Of a DNA stretch of 64,000 nucleotides, positions 38,853-51,055 are shown one piece after another. The DNA comes from Sutterella sp. (lineage in GTDB: Bacteria > Pseudomonadota > Gammaproteobacteria > Burkholderiales > Burkholderiaceae_F): assembly GCA_019418605.1 (NCBI GenBank), contig DYBN01000054.1:87977-151976 (forward strand). Reading direction: 5' to 3'. Position 1 is the stretch's first letter, and each line of letters starts with the position of its first letter. The translations under genes and the position numbers were made by a program. The notes under the pieces are model-generated. The model did not search any database. It saw only the letters and a program-made list of their open reading frames with translations, and was not told the DNA's origin.

Positions 38853-39209
38853 ATGAATCGTGAGGAATTGATCCGTATCGTCGTCTGGCAGTACGCATGT
38901 GTCAGCGCGGTGGCGCTTGTTGCCTGGCTCGTCTGGGGAACAACGCAGTGCCTGTCCGCGCTTGCTGGCGGTCTGTGCGTGGCCGTCCCGAATTCTCTTT
39001 TCGCGTTCAACCTGATCATTGGTCAGCTGTCCGGAAAATCGGTCCGACCGATCGGCGTCATCGTCGGAGAGTTCCTCAAAATGATCGTCATCTGCTGTCT
39101 TTTTGCAGCGGTGGCGAAATTCTTCCCAGGTGTGAATTGGCCGGCATTGCTCGCGGGTATCGTCGCAGCGGTGTTCGGGCAGTTTGCTCTGATCTTTTAC
39201 AAACACTAA
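38853..39209 (+). CDS. atpI: ATP synthase protein I
   Basis: 118 residues with four hydrophobic segments; small membrane protein that helps c-ring assembly or Mg2+ supply. Low conservation, identified mainly by size, topology and place at the head of the atp operon. AGGGG precedes the ATG at 38853 by about ten bases; a GTG at 38844 is also possible but too close to that site. Confidence 0.82.
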   Translation: MNREELIRIVVWQYACVSAVALVAWLVWGTTQCLSALAGGLCVAVPNSLFAFNLIIGQLSGKSVRPIGVIVGEFLKMIVICCLFAAVAKFFPGVNWPALLAGIVAAVFGQFALIFYKH

Positions 39210-39224
39210 ACCGAAGGATAGGTT

Positions 39225-40058
39225 ATGTCTACGACTGAAGCGCTCAGCCCTACCGGGTACATGCTTCATCACCTTGCACATAATGCCTCAGGGAAGATGT
39301 CGTCGATCATTGATTTTTCAGTGATCAACTACGACACCATCGTGTTTTCCGTTCTCATGCTCTGTCTCGGTTTGTGGCTCCTGTATCGGGGAGCGCGCAA
39401 GGCGACCAGCGGCGTGCCCGGAAAATGGCAGTGTGCGGTTGAAATGCTCGTCGAAATGGTCGAGGAGCAGAGCAAGTCGATCGTGCACGGCGACCGCACG
39501 TTCATTGCTCCCGCGGCTCTGACGGTCTTTGTCTGGGTGGTGTTGATGAACGCCATCGATTTGGTGCCCGTCGATCTGCTGCCGTGGGTGGCAAGTCTGT
39601 TCGGCATCAACTATCTCAGGCCGCTGCCGACTGCGGACTTGAACGGAACGCTCGGCATTTCCGTGAGCGTGCTGATTCTTTGCATCTACTACGGCCTGAA
39701 GGTCAAGGGCGCGGGCGGCTTCGTGCACGAGCTCTTCTCGGCTCCCTTCGGCAACAACATTCTTCTGTGGCCGTGCAACTTCGCGCTGAACATCGTTGAG
39801 TACATCGCCAAGACCGTCAGTCTCGGCATGCGACTGTTCGGCAACATGTATGCCGGCGAACTGGTTTTCTTCCTGATTGCTCTTTTGGGCGGCTATGCGC
39901 TGTCGTTCGGCGTGGTCGGCGGCACCATGAGCGCGATTGGACAAGTTGTGGCGGGCCTCTGCTGGTGGCTGTTCCACATTTTGATTGTTCTTCTGCAGGC
40001 GTTCATCATGATGATGCTGACCTTGGTCTACCTTGGTCAGGCGCATGAGTCGCACTAA
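39225..40058 (+). CDS. atpB: ATP synthase F0 subunit a
   Basis: 277 residues, five or six membrane helices. The essential Arg lies in SLGMRLFGNMYAGE, and the last helix has MLTLVYLGQAHE. Forms the proton half-channels facing the c-ring. Length matches betaproteobacterial homologues. Confidence 0.96.
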   Translation: MSTTEALSPTGYMLHHLAHNASGKMSSIIDFSVINYDTIVFSVLMLCLGLWLLYRGARKATSGVPGKWQCAVEMLVEMVEEQSKSIVHGDRTFIAPAALTVFVWVVLMNAIDLVPVDLLPWVASLFGINYLRPLPTADLNGTLGISVSVLILCIYYGLKVKGAGGFVHELFSAPFGNNILLWPCNFALNIVEYIAKTVSLGMRLFGNMYAGELVFFLIALLGGYALSFGVVGGTMSAIGQVVAGLCWWLFHILIVLLQAFIMMMLTLVYLGQAHESH

Positions 40059-40370
<312 letters not shown>

Positions 40371-40481
40371 TTCCGTTCGCGGAAATTGGCTCGAAAAAAT
40401 CGTCTTTCTTTTAATGACGTCGTCGACGCCTGAGGGCGCGCTCGTGCGCCTTCGGCGCGTCGGCATGAACGGGGTTTGACA

Positions 40482-40952
40482 ATGAACATTAATGCCTCAC
40501 TGTTTGTACAGATGGTGGTGTTCTTCATCGGGTGCTACATCACGATGAAGTACATCTGGCCGCCTTTGATCAAAGCGATCGAAGAGCGCCAAAGCAAGAT
40601 CGCCGAAGGTCTTGCTGCTGCGGACAAGAGCGCAGAGGCTCTTGCTGAAGCCCAGGTCAAAGGCAAGGAGATCGAGGCCGAAGCGCGCGCCCGTGCCACG
40701 ACGATCGTGTCCGACGGCGAGAAGCGCGGGGCAATGATCGTTGAGAACGCCAAGCAGCAGGCCCAGGCCGATGCCGACCGCATCATCGCCAACGCCAAGG
40801 CTGAAGCCGCTCAGGAAATGCAGCGCGCACGCGAACAGCTTCGCGATGAAGTGGCTGCGCTTGCCGTTGCCGGCGCTCAGCAGATTCTGGCTCGAGAAGT
40901 GGACAAGTCTGTTCACGCTCAGCTGCTCGAACAACTTAAGGCGAAGCTCTAA
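40482..40952 (+). CDS. atpF: ATP synthase F0 subunit b
   Basis: 156 residues: one N-terminal membrane helix (NASLFVQMVVFFIGCYITMKYIW), then a long Ala/Glu/Lys-rich coiled coil forming the peripheral stalk. The ATG at 40482 is the standard start (MNINASLF); a TTG six bases earlier is less likely. It lies 2 bp before atpH. Confidence 0.96.
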   Translation: MNINASLFVQMVVFFIGCYITMKYIWPPLIKAIEERQSKIAEGLAAADKSAEALAEAQVKGKEIEAEARARATTIVSDGEKRGAMIVENAKQQAQADADRIIANAKAEAAQEMQRAREQLRDEVAALAVAGAQQILAREVDKSVHAQLLEQLKAKL

Positions 40953-40954
40953 TC

Positions 40955-41503
40955 ATGGCTGAACTTTCGACGATTGCACGTCCTTACGCCAGTGGCCTCT
41001 GGAAGGCCATGGTTGAATGTAAGACCACTGCGCAGGCTGCCAAAATGGCGGAACTCCTCGATGCGCTCAGCAAAGTGACCGAGGATCCCAAGGTCGCGGA
41101 GCTTATCAACGACCCGAAGATCACCGATGAGGAGCTGTACGACGTCATCGCCGGCTCTCTCGGTCAGGATCTGCCTGACCAGCTGCCCGGTCTGCTGCGT
41201 ACAGTCATCGAAAACGGTCGTCTCAACGCTTTGCCCGAGATCGCCGCGCAGTTCCACGCGCTCAAGAACGAATCCGAAGGCCTCGCCGATGCCTACATCG
41301 AGACGGCCTACGCGCTCACCAAGAAGGATGTCGAGCAACTTCTCGAGGTTCTCTCCAAGAAGTTCCCCGGCAAGAAGCTCAAGCCGATCGTGACGATCAA
41401 CAAGGACCTGATCGGCGGCGTGTGCATCCGGGTCGGCGACCAAGTCCTCGACGGTTCTGTTCGCGCACGTCTTGCGCAGATGCAGCAGGCGCTTACCGCA
41501 TAA
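40955..41503 (+). CDS. atpH: ATP synthase F1 subunit delta
   Basis: 182 residues. N-terminal six-helix domain starting [16 protein letters not shown]-terminal part with [35 protein letters not shown], the family signature. Joins the peripheral stalk to the top of F1. Confidence 0.95.
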   Translation: MAELSTIARPYASGLWKAMVECKTTAQAAKMAELLDALSKVTEDPKVAELINDPKITDEELYDVIAGSLGQDLPDQLPGLLRTVIENGRLNALPEIAAQFHALKNESEGLADAYIETAYALTKKDVEQLLEVLSKKFPGKKLKPIVTINKDLIGGVCIRVGDQVLDGSVRARLAQMQQALTA

Positions 41504-41519
41504 ATTTCGGAGCTCAAGA

Positions 41520-43061
<1,542 letters not shown>

Positions 43062-43090
43062 GAGCGCACACAACATTCTGAGAGGACCAA

Positions 43091-45405
<2,315 letters not shown>

Positions 45406-45503
45406 GGCGCGCTTGTCGGTTCAAAGCCTTCGGCCCGGTCCGCGACATGGGCCGAAGGGACTTTCCTCAAGACAAGTGACGTACCGATTTAACGGAGCAA
45501 CTT

Positions 45504-45914
45504 ATGGCTAAGATTTTTGTCGACGTCGTCAGCGCAGAAGAGGCCATCTTCTCGGGCGAGGCGCAGTTTGTGGCGCTTCCCGGCCAGGAAGGTGAACTCG
45601 GCATTCTGCCCGGCCACGTGCCCCTTATTACCCGCATTCGTCCCGGTGCCGTGCGCATCAAGACCGAGCAGGGTACTGAGGAAAACGTTTTCGTTGCCGG
45701 CGGCATCCTCGAGGTTCAGCCTGACCGCGTGACGGTACTTGCCGATACGGCAATCCGAAGCAAGGATCTCGATGAAGCCAAGGCCAAGCAGGCGCTCGAG
45801 GAGGCCAAGCTCAGCCGCGCCAAGGCTCAGAGCAACCGCGAAATCGCCAAGATCGAGGCGACGATGGCGGCTCTGGCCGCGCAGCTGGCCTACATCCGCC
45901 GTCTGCGCCACTGA
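45504..45914 (+). CDS. atpC: ATP synthase F1 subunit epsilon
   Basis: 136 residues. Beta-sandwich N-terminal domain ([33 protein letters not shown]) and a C-terminal helical hairpin. Inhibitory and coupling subunit. It follows atpD after 98 bp and closes the operon. The 269 bp after it contain a run of nine T near 46048 but no clean stem. Confidence 0.96.
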   Translation: MAKIFVDVVSAEEAIFSGEAQFVALPGQEGELGILPGHVPLITRIRPGAVRIKTEQGTEENVFVAGGILEVQPDRVTVLADTAIRSKDLDEAKAKQALEEAKLSRAKAQSNREIAKIEATMAALAAQLAYIRRLRH

Positions 45915-46183
45915 TCGCGCCAGCCGCTTTCAGATCGAAACGACGCGCTCCCTTTGCGCGCCGCCGATGTCTTTTCGGGCAGTCGGCTTTTCTCGCCAAG
46001 ACGCGAAAAAAGCATGAGCCCAAAATTCCGGCGGCTTCACGGGGAGGCGTCGTTTTTTTTTATTGCCGGGCTTCTGCGGCCGCAGCGTTCTTGCGCTAGG
46101 ATCAAGGCTAAAGAAGCGGGCATTCCGTGCGCGTGCCCGTGTTTGGTACGGTACAACAAGAAATCAATAAAAAGGAGCAGGCC

Positions 46184-46603
46184 ATGGATGGCGTGAAGGA
46201 ATTGACCGGTGTGATTGAAGTCTGCACGGACGGCAGTCAGTTGTCGGAGAAGGGGGTGGACACGGCCGTTGAGCTTGCCCGCAGCCTCAACCTCCCGCTT
46301 CTGGGCATGACGGCTGTTTCGGGCGCAGCGCCCGAAGGCGGCCTTGAAAAGGAAGATCCCAAGACGCTCGAGCGCTTGAAGTACATCCGCGAGGCCGCGC
46401 AGGCCGCGGGCGTTGAGTTTGAACTGGTGGCCGAGCACTGCCAGGCGCCCTGGCAGGGCATTCTTGCGCTTGCAAAGCGGCGCGATGCGCGCTTTATCGT
46501 CATGGCCAGCCGCGGCCTGGGCTCTCTTGGCAGCCTCATTCTCGGCTCCGAAACCCAGAAGGTGCTCGCGGCGGCCGACCGCCCGGTGCTCGTGATCCGC
46601 TAG
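46184..46603 (+). CDS. Universal stress protein, UspA family
   Basis: 139 residues, one Usp domain. The N-terminus VIEVCTDGSQLSEKGVDTAVELA and the C-terminal MASRGLGSLGSLILGSETQKVL then PVLVIR carry the nucleotide-binding glycine pattern, so it probably binds ATP. AAGGAG precedes the ATG at 46184. Its 3' end overlaps the converging DUF167 gene by 4 bp. Confidence 0.88.
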   Translation: MDGVKELTGVIEVCTDGSQLSEKGVDTAVELARSLNLPLLGMTAVSGAAPEGGLEKEDPKTLERLKYIREAAQAAGVEFELVAEHCQAPWQGILALAKRRDARFIVMASRGLGSLGSLILGSETQKVLAAADRPVLVIR

Positions 46604-46977
46604 ACGCCGGACGTTGTTTCACTGACTGCAACCGCAAGCGCGGCGGCAATGTCATCGGCCGCCGCGTTTTTAATCAAAACGCGTTTGGAGCGGCTTGTCT
46701 GTCCCGCGGTGATGTCGATCGAAGACTTCGGCGCTCCCAGACGCTTTGCCAAAAACGCCCTGAGAGCGGCGTTGGCTTTTCCGTCAACGGCCGGGGCGGC
46801 AAGCGCAATCTTGATGCGCTCGCCGTAGAGGCCGCAGAGCGCATCGCGCCTGGCGCCGGGCTGCGCATGCACGGCAAGCACGGCTCCCGCCTCAGTTTGG
46901 CTTAACCAAACGGGCAGGGCCTGCGTGCGAGAATTGCCCTCTGCGCCGTTTTGACCAACCTTTCGAGTTTTTCCCAT
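46600..46977 (-). CDS. DUF167 (YggU-like) protein
   Basis: 125 residues. [17 protein letters not shown] and [38 protein letters not shown] match the YggU/DUF167 family of unknown function. The ATG at 46977 overlaps the divergent hemE ATG within one CATG; an ATG at 46989 is also in frame and would run into hemE. The first ~25 residues are not conserved, so the true start could be later. Confidence 0.8.
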   Translation of the reverse strand: MGKTRKVGQNGAEGNSRTQALPVWLSQTEAGAVLAVHAQPGARRDALCGLYGERIKIALAAPAVDGKANAALRAFLAKRLGAPKSSIDITAGQTSRSKRVLIKNAAADDIAAALAVAVSETTSGV

Positions 46978-48043
46978 GAAGCCCGTCAACGATACGTTTC
47001 TGCGCGCATTAAAGCGCGAACATACCGACTATACCCCGCTGTGGCTGATGCGCCAGGCGGGCCGCTATCTGCCCGAGTACAACGCCACGCGCAGCCGTCT
47101 GGGCAGCTTCATGGCGCTTGCGCAGGACCCGCAGGCGGCCTGCGAGGTGACGCTGCAGCCCGTGGAGCGCTTCGGGCTTGACGCGGCGATTCTTTTCTCC
47201 GACATCCTCACGGTGCCCGACGCCATGGGGCTGGGGCTTTCCTTTGTCACCGGCAAGGGGCCGGTGTTTGCGCATCCCGTGCAAAGCGAGGAAGCCGTCG
47301 ACGCCCTCTTTGTGCCCGATCCGGAAGAAAAGCTGGGCTACGTGATCGAAGCCGTGCGCACCATCCGCCGCGAGCTCAACAACCGCGTGCCCTTGATCGG
47401 CTTTTCGGGCTCGCCCTTTACGCTTGCCTGCTACATGGTCGAGGGCGGCGGCTCGAGGGACTTTGCGACGATCAAGAAGATGATGTACGCGCGCCCCGAT
47501 CTGCTCTCGCGCATTCTCGATGTCAATGCGCGCGCCGTGACCGCGTATTTGAACGCGCAGATTCGCGCGGGCGCGCAGGCCGTGCAGATTTTTGACACCT
47601 GGGGCGGCGCCTTGGCCGACGGGTGCTTTGAGGAGTTTTCTCTCAAGTACATGGCCCGCGTCATCGAGGGGCTCATCCGGGAAAACGACGGCGAGCGCGT
47701 GCCCGTGATTGTCTTTACCAAGGGCGGCGGCATGTGGCTTGAAAAGATCGCGCAGTGCGGCTGCGACTGCGTGGGCGTCGATTGGACGGTGAATCTTGCG
47801 CAGGCGCGCGTCAGGACGGGAGACCGCGTCAGCCTGCAGGGAAACCTCGATCCAATGGTGCTTTTTGCGGGCGAAGAAGCCATCCGGCGCGAGGCGCGCC
47901 GCGTCATCGACTCCTTTGGCACGGTGGGCGCCGGCGGCCACGTCTTTAACCTCGGCCACGGCATCAGCCAGTACACCGACCCCGAGGCGGTGGCGATCCT
48001 GGTCGACGAGGTGCACGCCTACTCGGCTGCCATGCACAAGTAG
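46976..48043 (+). CDS. hemE: Uroporphyrinogen decarboxylase
   Basis: 355 residues. Converts uroporphyrinogen III to coproporphyrinogen III in heme synthesis. N-terminal [16 protein letters not shown] holds the substrate-binding Arg pair, [15 protein letters not shown] the catalytic Asp region, and VEGGGSRDF and [10 protein letters not shown] are conserved. Heme is needed by the nearby tetraheme cytochrome. Confidence 0.97.
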   Translation: MKPVNDTFLRALKREHTDYTPLWLMRQAGRYLPEYNATRSRLGSFMALAQDPQAACEVTLQPVERFGLDAAILFSDILTVPDAMGLGLSFVTGKGPVFAHPVQSEEAVDALFVPDPEEKLGYVIEAVRTIRRELNNRVPLIGFSGSPFTLACYMVEGGGSRDFATIKKMMYARPDLLSRILDVNARAVTAYLNAQIRAGAQAVQIFDTWGGALADGCFEEFSLKYMARVIEGLIRENDGERVPVIVFTKGGGMWLEKIAQCGCDCVGVDWTVNLAQARVRTGDRVSLQGNLDPMVLFAGEEAIRREARRVIDSFGTVGAGGHVFNLGHGISQYTDPEAVAILVDEVHAYSAAMHK

Positions 48044-48139
48044 GGCTTTTGTTTCCGGAAGGGGCGGGCAGAGGGAATCAGCTTTTTCATGGCGGCCTCC
48101 CGGGCTGCGCACCGCTCTTTGCGGGGACAAACGCAGAAG

Positions 48140-48228
48140 TTGTGCACAGCCTTTTCACAAGGTTTAAACAGGTTTTCCAGAGCCTCTTCACAGGTTCTGC
48201 ACAAGCCTTTCCACAGACTTTTCCACAG
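48140..48228 (+). repeat. Array of eight CACAG-type units at 11-12 bp spacing
   Basis: Pyrimidine-rich blocks each followed by CACAG, CACAA or a close form. The cores begin at 48145, 48156, 48167, 48178, 48189, 48200, 48212 and 48224. The best copies are TTTTCACAA, TTTCCACAG and TTTTCCACAG, which resemble DnaA boxes. The array lies in the 419-bp gap between the converging hemE and cytochrome genes. The rest of the gap holds only the hairpin at 48305. Confidence 0.7.
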
Positions 48229-48304
48229 GCGGTCTTAAGGCGCCGCTGCACGACGGCCCCCGCGGTTTGCTTTGCCGCGGCCTGAAATAGAGAAGGAAAA
48301 TAGA

Positions 48305-48345
48305 CAAGGAGCCTGCTCTTTTTGAAATGAAGAGCAGGCTCCTTG
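48305..48345 (-). terminator. 16-bp perfect hairpin downstream of the cytochrome gene
   Basis: CAAGGAGCCTGCTCTT (48305-48320), nine-base loop, AAGAGCAGGCTCCTTG (48330-48345). On the minus strand TCTATTTTCC follows, a modest T-rich tail. It lies 118 bp past the cytochrome stop and probably ends that transcript, possibly hemE's too. Confidence 0.6.
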
Positions 48346-48462
48346 CGCAGTTGACGCAGTGTTTCATCTCGCAAAACAGACGAAAACTGGCCGCAGGAAA
48401 GAGAAAGAAGGAGGCTTCTGAAAGCCGCGGCGGGCTTTGCCGCCCTTAAAGGAAGCCGCGCT

Positions 48463-48810
48463 TTAGGGGACCTTGATGTCGCGGAACTCATGGCACTGAT
48501 CGCACACGAGCCGCGGGGGCTTGTGGCCCTGATGGCAGTCGCCGCAGGGGACTTCGCCCAGGTGGGAGTCGTGCGGATTCATGTCGGCGTCGGCCGTCTG
48601 TTCGGCGAGCTTGGCGTACGTGCCGCCGTGGCAGGCAAGGCACTGCTTGTCGACGCCCTGGGCCTTGGGCGGCATCGGGTTGTGGCAGGACTCGCACTTG
48701 AGGCCGCGGGCGACGTGACGGTCGGCAAGAAGCGCATCGGCAGCCGTCGAGACGCCGGCCACGGCGCCTAAGACGGCGGCAAGCACGAGCTTGAGGCAAA
48801 TGTTTTTCAT
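48463..48810 (-). CDS. Periplasmic tetraheme cytochrome c
   Basis: 115 residues with a signal peptide ending near STAADA. Four CxxCH heme sites: Cys39-His43, Cys57-His61, Cys89-His93 and Cys103-His107. Its size and pattern match the small tetraheme partner of flavocytochrome c reductases. It feeds electrons, probably from a quinol dehydrogenase not in this window, to the flavoprotein encoded upstream. The 128 bp between the two genes form a hairpin. Confidence 0.92.
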   Translation of the reverse strand: MKNICLKLVLAAVLGAVAGVSTAADALLADRHVARGLKCESCHNPMPPKAQGVDKQCLACHGGTYAKLAEQTADADMNPHDSHLGEVPCGDCHQGHKPPRLVCDQCHEFRDIKVP

Positions 48811-48834
48811 GGTTGTTTCTTGCTAAGAAGTAGG

Positions 48835-48922
48835 GCACCGGCCGTCTCTCGAAAGTGACGGCTCCCTTTCGGGGAACGCTCCCGTGAGGGCGGCGCGAGC
48901 AACATCGCAGACGGCCCGGTGC
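48835..48922 (-). promoter_or_regulatory. Long-range hairpin between flavoprotein and cytochrome genes
   Basis: GCACCGGCCGTCT (48835-48847) pairs with AGACGGCCCGGTGC (48909-48922) with one bulge, enclosing 61 nt that contain smaller stems. No T-run. It may set the relative amounts of the two products. Confidence 0.5.
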
Positions 48923-48938
48923 GGTGAAAACGAAGGCT

Positions 48939-50528
48939 TTAGCTCCAGGGCTTTTCAGCGGCGACGTTGCGGCCGGCGATGCGCCCGAAGACGCAGGCCT
49001 CCGAGTTGTTCGTGGCGCCCTGATAGATGTGGCCCCACATGGAACCGAGTTCGCCTGCGCTGTAAAGGCGCGGGATGGGCTTTTTGAGCGCCGTGAGCAC
49101 CTGGCCGCGTTCGTTGCGGCGCGGGCCGCCCTGGGTGTTCAAAAGCGTCGGGTAGAGCTTGGCCGCGTAGTACGGTCCCTGCTCGTCGAAGGGCTCGCTG
49201 ATGATGGGAGCCTCGCGCCCTTCAAAGGCGATCTTGCCCTTCTTCTTCAGGGGACGGCCGAACTCCTTGTCCGCGCCCGACTTGATGTTTTCGTTCCAGG
49301 TGCGCAGCGTCGCCTCGAGGTTTTCAGCCGGCACGCCGATCTTTTCGGCCAGCGCCTTGATGCTCGGGGCCGAGACGATCACGCCCTTTTCGATTTCGGC
49401 GCTGTTGTCGCGGCTCCACTTGTAGTTCTCGCGGTTGATGGCCCAGCCCGAAGTGGCCCCGCCCACGATGGGACCGCGCTTGCGGGCCTTCTCGTCGAAG
49501 ATGACGTAGCAGGGGATGCGCGGGTAGCGGTGTTTGATGGCGTCAAGGTAGTTCACCGCATAGATGCAGGTGTGGTTGTCCATCTTCTCGTTGCAAAAGC
49601 GCTTGCCGTCCTGATCGACGTAGAAGTAGCTCGCGGCGAGCATGTTGATCTGAAGCGACGTTTTGAGCCCCGGCACTTCGAGCCCCAGGGGGCACGAGAG
49701 CGCATTCATGTGCCAGAGGCCTGCGCCTGCGGCCTGCGCCATGCGGATGCCGTCGCCCGTGTTGCCCGGGCACCCGAGGCGATGAAACATCTGGCCCATG
49801 GTGTGGTTTTGCAAGAGCTCGTCGTCAAACTCAAAGCCGCCCGTGCAGAGCACGACGCCGCGGCGGGCCTTGACGGCCTGCTTTTTGCCGTCGATTTCGA
49901 CCCAGACGCCAAGGACTTCGTCGTTTTCGCGGATGAGCTCAAGGGCGCGGGCGTTGTAGACCACGGGGATCTTGCGGGTGGTTTCGACCGCGTAGCGGTA
50001 GTTCTTAAAGAGCATGTCGCCGCCGCGCAGCTTGAGTCCCTTCGGGGTGCGGAAGCGCCACTTTTCGATGGCGTCGGACTCGGGGATGTTGGCAAAGCCC
50101 GCGTAGCCGTAGATGTAGATCTTCTGGTCGGGCGCCAGAGACATGAGGAAGTCCTTGGACTTCATGGCCTCCTTGACGAAGGTGCGCAGCTGGGTGCGGT
50201 CGATTTCGCTGTTGGCAAAGGAGTAGGTCTTCTCGAGGTAGGTGTAGGCGCGCTCTTCGTTGTTGGGGATCATCATGCCGCCCGAGGAGACGGCGGTGTT
50301 GCCGCCGCCTTCGGAGAGCTTTTCAAAGATCATGACCTTGGCGCCGGCGTCGTGGGCGGTGATGGCGGCGCTTGCGCCCGCGCCGCCGTAGCCCAGGATG
50401 GCGACGTCGGTTTCAATGTCCCACTTGGCGGGCAGGTCGGCCTTTTTGGCGTGAGCGGCGCCCACGACGGGAAGAGCGGCGGCAAGGGCCGCGCCTTTCA
50501 AGAAACTGCGCTTGGAGATGTTGGTCAT
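48939..50528 (-). CDS. Exported flavocytochrome-c-type FAD reductase, substrate unknown
   Basis: 529 residues. Tat-like leader SKRSFLKG (Lys-Arg in place of Arg-Arg), cleavage near GAAHA, then an FAD domain (VAILGYGGAGASAAITAHDAGAKV, EGGNTAVSSGG-type loop) and a capping domain. It resembles periplasmic fumarate reductases, but the four catalytic residues (His365, Arg402, His504, Arg545 in Shewanella numbering) align by eye with Cys, Asn318, Asn464 and Asn. The end (YSAGELGSMWGHIYQGATNN) is nearer to reductases of Eggerthella-like gut bacteria. So it likely reduces another acceptor. The ATG at 50528 begins the Tat leader. Confidence 0.85.
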   Translation of the reverse strand: MTNISKRSFLKGAALAAALPVVGAAHAKKADLPAKWDIETDVAILGYGGAGASAAITAHDAGAKVMIFEKLSEGGGNTAVSSGGMMIPNNEERAYTYLEKTYSFANSEIDRTQLRTFVKEAMKSKDFLMSLAPDQKIYIYGYAGFANIPESDAIEKWRFRTPKGLKLRGGDMLFKNYRYAVETTRKIPVVYNARALELIRENDEVLGVWVEIDGKKQAVKARRGVVLCTGGFEFDDELLQNHTMGQMFHRLGCPGNTGDGIRMAQAAGAGLWHMNALSCPLGLEVPGLKTSLQINMLAASYFYVDQDGKRFCNEKMDNHTCIYAVNYLDAIKHRYPRIPCYVIFDEKARKRGPIVGGATSGWAINRENYKWSRDNSAEIEKGVIVSAPSIKALAEKIGVPAENLEATLRTWNENIKSGADKEFGRPLKKKGKIAFEGREAPIISEPFDEQGPYYAAKLYPTLLNTQGGPRRNERGQVLTALKKPIPRLYSAGELGSMWGHIYQGATNNSEACVFGRIAGRNVAAEKPWS

Positions 50529-51055
50529 CTTCGTGACTCCTTTTGGTGTTGGGGTCCGGCGCCGAAGCGGCATTCGGTTCGTTTCTGGCAAAGGCTTTGG
50601 AGCGAAAAAGAGAAGGCGGGATGCCCTCTTGTCCCCTGCGGGTGCCCGGAAAACGAAGCCGCCGCGCTGCGGCCGGGTTTTTCTTGGCGGCAATCATCCC
50701 GCCTGCGGCTACGTAAGTAGCTTGCGGGCGCACAAGAAAACCCGAAAAAAACTGCCGCGGGTCAGCTGCGGCGCACCCGGCGCAGGGCCGGGGTCCGGCG
50801 CCCTGAGCCGCCTGATGTGCGGCCTGGTGTGCGGGGAGCTTTTTGCCGCGCACCGGTACAATCCGCCTGATTTCCTTAAAAAAAGAGCCCCGCGCCGCGG
50901 CGCCAGGCACCGCAGCGGTCCTCAAGCCTCTTTTTTTTCTCATTTCCTCACTGCTTTTCCCGGATTTTTTGCGACAAGGACGCACTGCCTGCCGCGTTGC
51001 TTTCAAGCACGAAAAGAGGCGCTGCGGGCGTCGTTCTTGACAAAAGGAGCTTTCC
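50529..51055. other. Divergent region between the flavoprotein and SNF2 genes
   Basis: 527 bp, no credible gene. An inverted repeat, CGGGTTTTTCTTG (50674-50686) against CAAGAAAACCCG (50733-50744), differs by one base. A run of eight to nine T occurs near 50931. Promoters for both genes must lie here but none is clear. Confidence 0.5.

Noticed and set aside
48087..48491. 134-codon minus-strand frame downstream of hemE
   Set aside because: Created by the CACAG array and hairpin; no ribosome site or homology recognised.
48924..50720. 598-codon plus-strand frame opposite the flavoprotein gene
   Set aside because: Shadow; the minus-strand product has a Tat-like leader, FAD motifs and a cytochrome partner.
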